From: Siphonodentalium dalli
Taxonomy: Eukaryota; Mollusca; Scaphopoda; Gadilida; Siphonodentaliidae
Direction of reading: 5' to 3'
Assembly: GCA_032622095.1 (NCBI GenBank)
Contig: CP136069.1
Span: forward strand, 100,590,278 to 100,654,277
Length of the DNA stretch: 64,000 bases
The notes under the pieces were generated by a model. The model ran no database searches, was not told where the DNA came from, and saw only the letters and a list, made by a program, of their open reading frames with translations. The position numbers were made by a program, and so were the translations under genes. Below, in pieces: positions 32,945 to 45,104 of the stretch; positions within the stretch are counted from its first letter, which is position 1, and each line of letters starts with the position of its first letter.

Positions 32945-35370
32945 AACACGTGCGTTGTAATCGATGGCACAATGTTGACTAGTTTGGACTAATAATGCAG
33001 TCAATTGTAACTGAATTTACACGTAACTATCCAAGAGTTGATAGGCCACTTGATGATTTATGTTATGTTTCATTTCACCACGTAGCCATGGCTTAAAACA
33101 TTAATAAATCACCCAATTTCGTGATATGGTTTTCCGACAGAGAAATTGAAACTGAAAGTCACATTGATCTGTTGATAAAACAAAACTTACCTTTTGTTTG
33201 TTTATTACATTTATTGTTATAAAATATAAATATAAAACCTACTAAATATTCACCATACTATCATGCTTGGGGAGGGGGATTCACAACTCTGAATTTTTGT
33301 TTACTCCCAGTCCCCATCCATACAGATGAACATAATTTCATAAATCAAGAGCCACATAACATTTAGTAATAATACATGTTTTCCCCCAAAAACTTTGACG
33401 TCACCAGAAAGTTCTGTTGGCTGGGGGTAATATTACTGTTGGGTAAAGGGTTAATATCGAAAGTAAACTAAATAAAAGTTAGCAAGACATCTTTTTGAGA
33501 AAAAAAAATGACGAAATATAGGAGCAGGCCTACTACAAATAAATCGCATCGTGTTACCTTGACCTTGATGATGCAATCGTGAAATTCGACACTGTCAACA
33601 TAATTAGGCTATGTTCAACTTATCGAAATAATCAATGCAGCATTATAATTAGTAGTAAATTACAGAAAACGAAATTAATGTAGAATATGAAAAGCAGCCC
33701 ATGCACACATTTAATTGCCAGTTAAATGTTATGATTACTTCGCGTATTTATAACCTTTGCACTGCAGATTTGCATGGAATTTTCCATTCATATTTTCACA
33801 CGCTCTTTATTTACCATATTACGATTCATGAAAAAGTATGGAATATTACTGCTAAATGTTGCTAAAACTTTACATGTACAGCAGGACACCCCCCCCCCCC
33901 CCCCCCCCCCCATATGTCATGTTTTGAATTTCTATAGCCTACTCTTGACTAAAGGGTAGAGAACCGAGTAGATATTCATGGCGTGCATGATTGATCTACA
34001 CCCCCCCCCCAAAACTGCATGACCATGCAGAATGTAGGCATAACAGCAAAATTTCCTGCTTCTAAAGGCTAAAGTTAAACCCACTGTGGATATATATTTT
34101 TCTTTCTACAGCTGTCTACTGGCGAGATTTGTTGTTTCCATGCATGTGCCGGTAAAAAAAAATGCAATTGCCATGATTGCGTTATAAAGCACATCAAATG
34201 CTGCATGGACATCGCACATTCCAATATAAATTTCGCCTAGGCTATGAATATTCGGAATATAGGCCTACGTGTACACAGGCCCGATATTTTTTTTAAGCTT
34301 GAGTTGTCCCATGTTTGAAATTGTTTTATAAATCCGTTCACTGTGTGAAATCTTCAAGACGTATTACTCTGCAATGCCACGTGTGTTGTTCCCAGAAACG
34401 TAAATATTGATGACCCCAATTCCTGGAATCGGGCTAAAAATATAACATACGACATCTCGTGTTAAGACTGCACTCGATTGTGCATGCATTAATTGTGTCG
34501 TCGGCGATTCGCGATTAAATACAAATCTTTTACATTTGCCATAATATATGTATTTCTTTATTTCCTCCATATTTAAAAGTCGGATGTATTTAAACATATT
34601 ACAAACACAAGCTTTGAAGATAGTATAGGCCTACAACTGCATACATATTTGGGTATGCTCCCCGTGAATTGATTTATTGATTTTGAAGATTTCCCGATGG
34701 GTGGGGTGTATTGTCCGGGTAAAATACCGATATTGTACGTAGCACCCACTGATCACCACAGTATAACATATAATAGTTCTATGACACGTGTCCCCTGATA
34801 CTTTAAAACTTTATACTAACGATTTCTCATATTAGGAAACTATTAAATCAATAATAAAGATAGGCCTATAAAACATAAAATCTCGATAAAAGTCCGGAGT
34901 AATCCCGATACAGAAACTTTCCAAACAACACGCGTTGTTTTCGGAATATGATACTCAGAAATGAAAGTAAACTCCGATAGAATCCCGATAGACTATGTAA
35001 ATATTCCGATAATTTCCCGAAAAACGTTGCGTCATTTCCCGATAATTTCCCGATAACTGTATATATATGCTATCGGGATCTATCGGGAAATAGGCTGATT
35101 TCTCCGATAGGAGTTTTGAGATGACCCCTAAACTCTATACTTAAACCAATTTCCAGATAAACCTTAGATAAGATCGGTATGTGTATAAACAGTATCTCTA
35201 AAAAAAAAAAATAACAAATTCATAACTTATTTTCCTATGTGGGTATGACGACTGCAAACAATGATATTTTTGTTATTTGTCTTGTCAAAATTTAATATTT
35301 GCAGAAATACTATTTTTTACATTTATTGTTGCTCATGTGATTGACCCCGATATACTGACAGTTATCGTAC
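32945..35370. other. intron sequence with C homopolymers
   Basis: C runs at 33889-33910 and 34002-34011, repeated TAGGCCTAC motifs, and a CCCGATAATTTCCC repeat cluster at about 34975-35125. The last part of that cluster duplicates 15152-15211. Nothing coding is recognised. Confidence 0.45.
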
Positions 35371-35487
35371 CTTCACATCTTCTTCAGTAATATAACCGGT
35401 ATTTACAATCCACCAACAGTCCAGCATAACACCCTCTATCGGCTGAATTGGTAATAATTCCTTTGGTGGTCTGCGTCGGAAAAACTT
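35371..35487 (-). CDS. FAM91A1: FAM91A1 ortholog, coding exon 5
   Basis: 39 whole codons: KFFRRRPPKELLPIQPIEG, then CWWIVNTGYITEEDVK after VMLD. Near-identical in pattern to the vertebrate SSKKFFRRK..LLPIKPVE..WWVVQAGYITEDDIK stretch. The acceptor TTTTCCAG ends at 35488 and the donor GTACGA begins at 35370. Phase 0 on both sides. This is the most secure single exon for family assignment. Confidence 0.97.
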
Positions 35488-35599
35488 CTGGAAAAGTAGC
35501 AAAAAGTTTTGGTAAGTAACAGTAAACATGCTGTTTTAAGTCAGTTCCTCATATATAATGTTTTTTGTGCGTTTGCACTAGCCTCGACCATTTTGTCAC

Positions 35600-35745
35600 C
35601 AACCTCAAAACCATGTGATTCCCAACCGTGCGAGATATTGTTGTGAAAGTTTCAAATATCAAATATGAATGTAATCAGTTGATGTTTGTTCAAAGTTTTC
35701 GAGCTAACAGTCAAACTAAGGGCCGGACAAACTCAGGGCTGTAAT
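35600..35745 (+). repeat. family E-prime unit, diverged
   Basis: GAGATATTGTTGTGAAAG, TCAAATATCAAATATGA, AATCAGTTGATGTTTG and CGAGCTAACAGT follow the order of the 29-kb array. Confidence 0.65.
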
Positions 35746-36290
35746 TCACACTATCACTATTAATTGGTATTGAGACAGAGAGTTAAATTGCCATCACTAT
35801 TATAAATTTCAGCCTAAATCATCCACCATCACTATTATTAGGCTATCACGATTATTAGGCACCTGAAAGTATGATTTATCCTGCTCAGTTTAACTGAAAA
35901 GATAATGTATCAATAATAAACATCTTCCATATTACCAACAGTGTTGCCGAGAAAAATATACATATACATTAAATTGACATTGTCACTAGTGCTGAAACGG
36001 TTGGCCGGTTAACCGGTTGTCAACCGGTTACCTACATAACTGGTTAGAAAAGCTATCAACCGGATAAACGCTAATTTATAGAGGTCGGAATATGTGGTAT
36101 ATTTGTGCAACGGGACACGCAATTGTGATGTCCGTTACCTCGTAAATACGCCACGCGGGGCTACTGGGAGATAAACAATTAAATAACTGCATAAACATGG
36201 TTAATGTTGCATACAGTGCTAGTGTACCGATCAGTGCACAAAACATTTTATTTATTATGACGTAATTTTTGTCGTTACAAGTTTTCTGTT

Positions 36291-36957
36291 TAGGCCTAAA
36301 AAAAATTAACCTTTGTTTCCCCTAACCCGACCGACCCTGTTTTAAAACGCCGACTGGATAAATTTTATTGACTTTTCATTAATGTTAGATAGTTAATAGA
36401 ATATGGCCCGGGAAATGTGTGGTTCCTTTTATCTATCAGATACCATTTGCATAATAGAGTATCATGTACCATCTTGTATTCGCAACATCGTCTGGTCATA
36501 GAAATTGCAGGGCAGAGGTCCAATGTGCCACCTGCCATTGAATTTTATAACTTGTTCAAATGTGTTCATGGTATAGGTAAATGAATTTAATACCTACAGA
36601 TAATAGATTTGATATATGTTCCATAGTATCCAAAATTCCAATAGATTTAATATACAATAGTTTCCAACTTTTTAGAACACTGATTTCCCTAGTTTGGACA
36701 ATTCAAACATAGTAAAAACTTGTATCACCTTAAATATAACAATTTATAGAATTATATATAAAGGTATGTTCTTGTCTATTTCCATACCAAATATCTGTTA
36801 ATTCAGTGGCCTAGTAAGGGATACGCCGAGGGCCCAAGACGCCGCGAAACAAAAAAAATTCAAATAAAAAAAAAAATATCCCCTACCTACCTACCTACCC
36901 TATTTTTTGGAGGCCTGTTAGGGGAAACGAAGGTATTATTTTTTTAGGCCTTATGTT
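36291..36957. mobile_element. MITE-like element with GGCCTAAAAAAA termini
   Basis: The left end AGGCCTAAAAAAAATTAACC, followed by TTTGTTTCCCCTAACC, and the right end, reverse-complemented, AGGCCTAAAAAAATAATACC followed by TTCGTTTCCCCTAAC, form ~35-bp inverted termini. A CTAC microsatellite (36884-36899) is next to the right end. Confidence 0.7.
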
Positions 36958-37557
36958 ATGTGAGGAGCACGTGGCTTATGACCACGTACTGTCGATGTAG
37001 GTTATAGTCTGTTTCAGTTTTGACAACATTGTTGTCTCAGTCGTTAGTGACCACGTGTTTATCGCTGAACCCTTCGCACGCCGGAACCACTGACTGTCAC
37101 TATATGTTAATACAGTTCGTGGACTGTTTATTCGCGCAAGTGAGTGATCTTTATGGGCAAATGGTGAGATCTGGTCAGCCTGTTAGTCCTTCGATTTTGG
37201 AAAATTGAGGTGCGCCATTTATCGCGCGCTGGTTTTGGGAGTTGCGCGCGCTTTTTAGAAAAAACAAAAAATCAAATCAACATTGATTAAATGACTGCTG
37301 AATTATGACAAACTCATGTTTTTAAACATAAACAAGTATTGTTCCATCAGAAAACACAAAAATAAACAGATACTTCTGTACTTTAACTTTTAAAAATCAA
37401 TTATAGTCTCCAAAGTTGAAAACAATCTGATCGTGGAATCCGACAGCGATGCAAACAAATACTGTCGATCGCCATTTGCGAATCGCTAATTTCCCTATAT
37501 CGAGTTAGGTAAACCCTACTTTGCCATGTATTAAATTATTTTATTTAGTCTTGAATA

Positions 37558-37653
37558 ATGGCTTCAGTAGCTGCGACAAAGGAAGCTTGTAACACCAACA
37601 CGGCAATGGCATCGCATCATGATTCGCATGTAATAAATCCCACAGTGGTATAG
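37558..37653 (+). CDS. short ORF inside the hAT-like element, unrecognised
   Basis: MASVAATKEACNTNTAMASH and eleven more residues, then a stop. It could be the remnant of a transposase start, but there is no domain evidence. Confidence 0.15.
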   Translation: MASVAATKEACNTNTAMASHHDSHVINPTVV

Positions 37654-39602
37654 CCGACCCTATTTTGATGCGCCTAATCAGGGAGACAATAGAACCCACC
37701 CCGAATATCTCGCGAGCGAGACTACACGCGAGACATACCGACGAGACTTGTGGAATAGTTACTTCCTGGTTGAATTTTTACCGCTGGCACTGGCAGTTTT
37801 CAGAAATAAATGTTTTATTTACTTGTATTTTCCCAATCCGGGGGATTATTAGGCTTACGTGGGGATGATCGACGGAGATGCCGTGACACTTGTTAACTCG
37901 TTGAGTGCCGGGACCCATATAGTATAACCTTCAGTTTGCCAAATTGAGATTTTGTGTTAACTATGACTCGTTATTCTTACCACATACAAGCCCGAAATAT
38001 ATGTCATGCATGCTTTATTGGCATGGAAACATGCTTTGAAGGCGACACGAGAATACTCGTGATCACTGATCGGCACCAGTGAAGGAATAAACAAGGGTTT
38101 TATTCTGGGTGCCAACCACGAGTTATCTCGTGACATTATTTTGACACGTTTTTCACATGTGTATTACGCCAGACGATTTTGTTTACGACCAACTAGACAG
38201 TGTCGATGCGTTATCCACTCGGGATCAGGCGGGAAACACGATATATATGTATGTGTTCTGGTGACCCGCCTCTATGCGGGGACGATTGCTACATGTACCG
38301 CATCTACCACCTGGACGGAATTTGAGGTGGTGGGAGCGTACATGCTGACTCAACTATATACAGTTTCACAGTGGATCAACGGACACGAACCAAAACCGGA
38401 AGTCGTAGATTTCGAGGTGGAGAAATATCTGTCGACAAATATTTGTTGACGTTTTTTTGGGAAAATAAACGCTTGGATAGCATATCTGACCAACTGAAGG
38501 TGAGTGAATATTTCTTCGCTAATGTTCGGACACCGACGATCAATTTAAGTCAGTTGCCATTGTTCGATCGCGGAAAAAATGTCATTTAATCATCGCCGCG
38601 AGACGATTTCTTCCCCAAAATATCCCAGAAAATCATACTTTTCACATTCATCGCAGACAACTGTCGCAACAACCTATACACCGATCGAAAGGCCTGTTTT
38701 CCCCCCACAAATGCATATTTTGAGTATTTTCACTGACTGTCTCAAAATTCCAAATTTCATCTTTTGATGTAGGTACCCACCTCGAAAATACTGTCCGGTT
38801 AGTCCTGAAAAATTTAATCATTAGTTGTAAAAAATCTGTCCGCTTAGTCGTGATTTTGCTGAGGTCTGCCATCTTCAATTTCTGGTCGAAAAAGCAATTT
38901 TGCCGCAGATGATGGGCGTTTCATTTGACTTTTACGTGGCCACAATGGTTCTGGGTGTTCATAATGTTGTATATGTCTCTTGGTACAACATAACATTCAG
39001 GCGGTGACTTATATATATAACTGAACTGTAACCTGTAACTGAAATCCAACTACGAAGTACATGTTTGGTAAACATATAACTTTTGATGTATGTCATATTG
39101 TCAACTCTGACTTGTCATCACTCTCGGAAGGCCGACATAAAAAAAAAATGATTTACATCCAACTTTTTTCAGAAAAATGCAGCGGTGTGCCGATTTTTAC
39201 CATTTATATTTGATTATACACTCGCAACGAGTTGTGGCCCACAACTTGTGGGGTTATACAGGAAGCAGCTTGTTCGCCCTTTCGTTGGATGCAATTTTCC
39301 GAGTTTTTATTCCTAAGTTTTGCGGTCATTTGTTTTTTTTTGGCTTAGCATATATATATTTTGTACCATGGGAACATGCGAACATATATTATTATGAAAT
39401 ATGTCAGACCTTTTTGTGTGGAGTTATACAGAGTTATATGACATTTTTCGATTTGGAAAATTATTTTTTTCAATATTCAGCAATGGTTAAAACAATAATG
39501 AGGAGGGGACTAAAACATACAGTCGGAGGGCTGTACAGCTATATCTGTTACTAATATTAGCTTAAGTTCAAGTCCACTAAGCGATATTATTTTATAATTC
39601 CA

Positions 39603-39755
39603 GGTGCTACTGACGAGAGGATCGCATGCCTGCCTTCATACATGTAACCACTGTGAGGCAAAGGCTTGCGGCTTCGCTGATGCAATCGACGATGGGATTT
39701 TACAACACCCGAATGAATGTTTGAAAATAAAATTATTGAAAATAAAAAATATATA
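39603..39755 (+). CDS. Cys/His-rich exon-like frame in the long-TIR element
   Basis: After an acceptor-like TTCCAG (39598-39603) one frame reads about 50 residues to a stop: THACLHTCNHCEAKACGF, then a stretch ending LQHPNECLKIK. Five cysteines and the HPNEC end suggest a zinc-binding module of a transposon protein; a faint FLYWCH/MULE-like flavour is noted without confidence. AATAAA-type signals follow (39727 and 39766). The 125-codon ORF just upstream (39177-39554) is in no recognised family. Confidence 0.3.
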
Positions 39756-40209
39756 AATTATTTATAATAAAATACTATACAATACTATACTATACAATAC
39801 TATACGAAATATTGGTACTCTCGGTTGATAGAGAGAATAGAAACATCATCAGGAAAACTCCAGTGTTCTTTCGAGTTGTTGTATTCTTAATCCCACCTTG
39901 GCTGTCCAATAATGTAGAAGTGTTGTGTTTCCTACATGTATATAGCGGGTAAAATTCCAATCTATAGCGTACAACTGAATGTGGAACCAGATGCAAGTTA
40001 CTTTTGTAAATATATAGGCACGTGATTTTTGTCCTGTTGTATTGAAATCGCGCCATAATTAATTATTTCCGCATTGATTCACACACTGGATAATTTGGTT
40101 GGGAAGTTTTTAACGCAAATGGTCGCGTATATATTCAAATTTAAGCGGACAGAAGACATGCAGACAGACCCTACTCGTTCATATATATAGACACAAAATT
40201 AACTGTATG

Positions 40210-41078
40210 GGAGGTCAAATTCACATTTAATATTGAATTGCGCTTAAGCGCATATACCACATATCGCGCTGAAGCACACATATGGCATTTGCGCATACTT
40301 GAAATGAATTGCGCTTAAGTGCAATTAATTGCGATTAAGCGCTATGAGTTGCTTGAGAGTAAGTGTAACTACCCATATAACCTAACTATTAGCATGACCG
40401 GGTATATCTGCATTTGGCTAATTTAAACTAAAGGTCCTCAATCCGATCAGAAAGACCCATATTATAAAGATACAACAACAACAACAACAACAACAAAATA
40501 AGCTTTAGTTATCAGAATCGATTAACTGCAAAAAATAATGCTGACCGCTGTCAACTATGGTATCAAATTTCGTAAAAAAAGGTGTGATTTATAAACATTT
40601 TGTTCAACAAAATATGGCCGTATAATTACTAAAGTATCACGAAATTTTACCGTATTACCACTTGTTTAAGAGTTATCCATTTTCATCCGCAATTTTGACC
40701 GAAACCACCCTTTTCACGGCGTGTTTCTGGGCAGCAATCAATTGAAATGACAAACTTCAATAATCGATATCTGATCATGCACACTTGAGCTTTGATGGGT
40801 TGGTTCCTCGACTCGACTAAAACAGAAGGTAATACTGTCGCGAGTCACCCATTTTGATAAAGAATTTAGGCTAGTTCACAATCACAACTATCCAAAGCAA
40901 TGAAAACAAGGAGGTGATATGTCAATATGAGTTCAGGTTTAGTTATAGATACACCTATTTATTCACCAGGGGTACATAGTTACATCCAGTATAACTATGA
41001 ATTGCGCTTAATCGCAAATAATTATGCTTAAGTGCTATTGCTTAACTGCAATTAATTATGAAATGTGAATTTGGCCTC
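40210..41078. mobile_element. MITE with TA duplication (fourth nesting level)
   Basis: The left end TGGGAGGTCAAATTCACATT and the right end, reverse-complemented, TGAGAGGCCAAATTCACATT are each bounded by TA. Inside both ends are repeated TTGCGCTTAAGCGCA-type palindromes (40233-40345 and 40999-41060). An AAC trinucleotide run lies at 40472-40497. Confidence 0.75.
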
Positions 41079-42179
41079 TCATAGAAATGGAAATAAACAT
41101 CTGCATATTATGCTATAATATGTAATATTAGCGAAAATTCTCCGAAATATGGGTGGGTGCCTGTAGTTTAAAACATAAAAATAAAGGGGTGTATATATAC
41201 CCGAAAAATGTAGTTAAAACTTTATACAATCGTAATCAAAACTCGGGTGGTGGGTCCCGAAAGTGGCCATAATGAAAAAGAACAGCCATGGGTCCCGATT
41301 TGTTTTTTTCTGAAATTAATCGAATTTTAATTGTTTTTTAAGTATCAAATTTCACGCTATATACTGGCTGAAATATCAAACTATTTGAAAATACATCTAC
41401 ACCTCCCACCATCAAAACAATCCTGTTGCTACGGCCTTGGTCATGGAGAGCATTGTAATATTCTTGTTCTAACAATATTTCCATAAATTATTCTTTGGTT
41501 AATGACCTTACACGATCTGAACGAATGTATGAGAACAAATTGCAAACTGTACTCGGTAACTAAACTTGATCAGTACACTATAGTTGCAACAGAAAAGCAG
41601 TTGCCCGAAAACATGCCACTGTTAACGAAAGGCAGCCAAGCAACTAATCCATTTCGACTCTTGATTGAACAACAAAAACTGTCCGCCGGGTCTGGTGGAT
41701 TGCAACTAAATTCCGGGGTGTACAGAACTAACCGGACAGTATTTTCGAGGTGGGTACCTGCATCAAAAGATGAAATTTGGAATTTTGAGGCAGTCCGTGA
41801 AAATACTCAAAATATGCATTTGTGGGGGGAAAACAGGCCTTTCGACCAGTATAAAGGTAGTTGCGACAGCTGTCTGCGATGAATGTGAAAATTATGATTT
41901 TCTGGGATATTTTGGGGAAGAAATCGTCTCGAGGCGAGGATTAAATGACATTTTTTCCGCGATCGAACAATGGCAACTGACTTAAATTGATCGTCGGTGT
42001 CCGAACATTAGCGAAGAAATATTCACTCACCTTCAGTTGGTCAGATATGCTATCCAAGCGTTTATTTTCCCAAAAAACCGTCAAAAAATGTCAACAAATA
42101 TTTGTCGACAGATATTTCTCCACCTCGAAATCTACGACTTCCGGTTTTGGTTCGTGTCCGTTGATCCACTGTGAGTTTC

Positions 42180-43000
42180 TGGAGGTCCAGTTGGAAAATG
42201 TCAACCCGAGGGGGTGGGGGCTGGGTACAACTCCAATTTAACTTCAGTTGGAAATTTGTGGATGACAAGTGGGAACAATTGGGACCAAAGAGGGGTGGAC
42301 ACCCCCCATTCGGGGCCCCTTCACCACGTCCTAGTCTCTACATAGGCCTACAATTATCTGTCAACATCGATCAATGTCGATAATCGTACATGTATGACCT
42401 GTATGTAGTGACTACATAAGTGTAACATCTCTTCCACCGGAGAGATACCAGATTGAACTGGCTTTTATTCAGATCAGCGATTTCTCCTCACATGTCTGTG
42501 GATTTTACGTAACATTATTTCCCTAGAGCACATGTCCCTGTAACGTGAGTGTTACCTCTTACCTCTACATCCGGATCAAACGTATGCAACTCGCTGATCA
42601 AATGCCGCGCAAATGATAGTATTCCCGATCGCATGACCCTATCTACCCCTGCATATAGCCTAAAGCCTGTCGATATCAATCTTAGAAAATATATTGTAGA
42701 TATCTGAAGGACGAAAATTAATACAAGGCAATCGGGTACCCCGGTTATTGCCCAGTCCTCGTCACAAAGCACCCCTCCCCTGTTGGAGACAATATACACA
42801 GTCAATCGTCACTGAACAAGCGACGTAACTCTAACATTATGATTGGGAAATGTATCTGGTATGTGAATGTGTCCCATTTTCACTCGTAATTACGGTTAAG
42901 TCATCAATCTGACCAAAAATTGAGACCATCCAATCGTCATGAGTTAACTCGTGGTAGCACTCCTGAAGGACGGATCATCACGAGATAACTCGTGGTCGGC
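42180..43000. other. own DNA of TTAA element 2, right part
   Basis: Contains the GGGGTGGGGGCTGGG and ACACCCCCCATTCGGGG stretches and open frames in both strands (such as 42515-42805, minus) without a recognisable transposase motif. Confidence 0.4.
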
Positions 43001-43423
43001 AGTCAACGTGTTAATATCTAGTTCATTTGTCAGCACTTGTTGCAATTTCCGACGTGTGCATTTTTTTAGTTGCAAATTTCCGACGCGCACATTTAATGAC
43101 ACGCTGGTTTTTAAATCTGCATGCACCAAGGCGCGCAAGCGTCATTGCGCGCCTCAAAATCGAAGGACTGGCCTGTACATGGATAGCATAATTAGATACT
43201 GATACCGACAGCACTTGTGACATGTGTGTTCACACTGCAAAGATGAGTCACTAGTGATCACTTATCAACTGCATACTGTAATCACCAGGGTATTAGCCAG
43301 AAATTTGGGATAGGGTGTCCAAGGCCGGGGGTCTGGGGACCGGCCAGGACCCCAGTTAAGGCAAAGGGTTTGGGGGCCTAGGTGGCCCCCATAATTTTTT
43401 TTAGAAAAAGTTACCCATATGAA

Positions 43424-44150
43424 AGTGTCAATAATAATAAAGGGGGAATAATTTAATAGTTGAAAGTAAATGGAGGAATAGGAAAGGTGCTAATTGAAAT
43501 GTCTAACCTGTGCCAAAGGATTTAGTCATGCAAAGAGTAAAATGCAAGATGGCTGCTGGTGGCCATGTTTTTTGGCCAATTGACCCCAAAAAGACTCGTT
43601 CCCATCTACGTGTCATTGTTAACATCCATGACAAATTTCATGAAGATCTGACCAAAGCTATGACCTGTAGCCCGCGCCAAAGGATTTAGTCATGCAAAGA
43701 GTAAAATCCAAGATGGCTGCTGGCGGCCATGTTTTTTGGCCGAACGACCCCAAAATCACTCGTTCCCATCTACATGTCAATATTAACATCTATGACATAT
43801 TTCATGATGATCAGACGAACAGTACGACCTGTAGCCCGCGCCAATGGATTGAATTTTGAAATCCAAGATGGCCGCCAGCGGCCATGATTTTTGGCCGAAC
43901 AACCCCAAAATGACTCGTTCCCATCTACATGTCATTGTTAACATCCATGACAAATTTCATGAAGTTCCGACCAAAGCTACGACCTGTAGCCCGCACCAAA
44001 GGATTTAGTCATGCAAAGAGTAAAATCCAAGATGGCTGCTGGCGGCCATGTTTTTTGGCCGAACGACCCCAAAATCACTCGTTCCCATCTACATGTCAAT
44101 ATTAACATCCATGACAAATTTCATGGTAATCAGACGAACAGTACGACCTG
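43424..44150 (+). mobile_element. family A element inside the hAT-like insertion, tail lost
   Basis: The decayed head GTGTCAATAATAATAAAG at 43424 is followed by TGAAAGTAAATGGAGGAATA, then four to five core units to 44150, ending in mid-unit at ACGACCTGTG. No ACGG tract or hairpin. Confidence 0.85.
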
Positions 44151-44676
44151 TGCTAACCCTATGGTAATCACTGTAGTCTACATAGTGTTAGTGTAATCAT
44201 AGTGGCACCCATTAACAGGTGATTGTTGTTAACTATTGTCAGTTTTATGTTTATTTAATTACTGTTGTGACATCTTAATACAGTTCACTTAATTCGAATA
44301 ACTGTGTTTTTCATTTAATTGCACGACTTCCGTAGGGACTCGGTAGTGTTCGTTTGTTTACAGTTTGCGGAAGTCAGGGGCCGTATTTCCATGCTATTCC
44401 TAACTGATTTTGCATCATAGATAATGCAGTAATACGAGCGGTTGAAATTAACGGTTAACCGGTTGAAAACCGGTTATACCCGACGGTTAACCGGTTACAA
44501 AAATGGGCCAACCGTTTCAGCACTAATTGTGACACCTGATGTAATTAAATACTGGTTAATTAGATTCAGAGTGTAAAATTTTGAATAACTGGGATCAATG
44601 TGCATAAATTTATATAACGTTTGTGAGGTGCTGACATTATAAATCAGTAATAGAATAAAAAACATTTGTAAAAAAC

Positions 44677-44744
44677 CTTTGTTGATCTGCATTGATTCAT
44701 CAGTTCTATGTACTGGTTCCTACCAATCCCGAGGAGTCTCAAGC
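44677..44744 (-). CDS. FAM91A1: FAM91A1 ortholog, coding exon 4
   Basis: Encodes (C)LRLLGIGRNQYIELMNQCR, then STK, essentially the vertebrate sequence. The acceptor TTGTAG ends at 44745 and the donor GTTTTT, a weak one, begins at 44676. Two leading bases complete the cysteine codon started in exon 3, then 22 codons in phase 0 into KFFRRR of exon 5. The hAT-like insertion ends about 150 bp downstream of the donor. Confidence 0.96.
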
Positions 44745-45100
44745 CTACAATGGAAGAAAAGAAACTAGAAAATGGTAACTACTAGTACAAGATACAGGTA
44801 GGAGGGGGGAATCATTTCAATGAATGGGCACCCAATTCCAATCCAAACTGCATTTTTTACATTAACAGAGTTTAACTGACAAATGTAAATGTCCTTGATG
44901 ACCACTGCCTGAGACAAAACAAAATAAATCTAGAAATGGGATATTGACATGAATGACATCATTGCCTAATTTTTTCAGAGCTCCAGCTCACAGTGATAGC
45001 AAGCTTCAATATGCTACAATTTGAGCTCCTCAGTAAGTGACTAGCATATTAAACAAGTGCACAGCACATCCCTCCACAAACGTCGCTTTTTGCCGAGATC
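44745..45100. other. intron sequence, no clear feature
   Basis: No repeat or coding signal is recognised upstream of exon 4's acceptor. Confidence 0.4.
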
Positions 45101-45104
45101 TAAT

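Larger units (their letters stand above)
38367..42173. mobile_element. long-TIR transposon with CACAGTG ends (third nesting level)
   Basis: The arms at 38367-38807 and 41723-42173 are reverse complements over about 440 bp. By eye they show few substitutions and one ~10-bp indel. Each outer end starts CACAGTGGATCAACGG. AGTTT flanks both ends (38362-38366 and 42174-42178). The heptamer CACAGTG is followed 15 bp later by ACCAAAACC. A 5-bp duplication and CACnnTG-type ends are known for Transib/RAG-like transposons. No transposase of that kind is recognised inside, so the class is inference. Confidence 0.75.
37897..43010. mobile_element. TTAA-flanked piggyBac-like element 2 (second nesting level)
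   Basis: TTAA at 37893-37896 and 43011-43014. The left terminus CTCGTTGAGTGCCGG and the right terminus, reverse-complemented, CACGTTGACTGCCGA match at 11 of the first 13. Subterminal palindromes: CACGAGTTATCTCGTG (about 38119) on the left; CATGAGTTAACTCGTGG (about 42938) and CACGAGATAACTCGTG (about 42979) on the right. Excluding the inner 3.8-kb element, the element is about 1.3 kb, similar to the other TTAA elements. Confidence 0.85.
35987..44525. mobile_element. hAT-like element with nested insertions (outermost of four levels)
   Basis: The left end TAGTGCTGAAACGGTTGGCC at 35987 and its reverse complement ending at 44525 are flanked by ATTGTCAC (35979-35986) and ATTGTGAC (44526-44533), an 8-bp duplication with one difference. 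AACCGGTT subterminal repeats lie just inside both ends (36013-36037 and 44455-44497). These are hAT hallmarks. Between the ends lie a TTAA element, its own passengers and a family A copy; about 2.7 kb is left as the element's own DNA. No hAT transposase frame is recognised. Confidence 0.85.

Noticed and set aside
39177-39554. 125-codon ORF inside the long-TIR element as its transposase
   Set aside because: Rich in aromatic residues with no catalytic or zinc motif; cannot be tied to Transib or any other family.
41502-41882. 126-codon ORF crossing the right TIR of the same element
   Set aside because: Its second half is the TIR arm, which is also open in other frames; no domain recognised.
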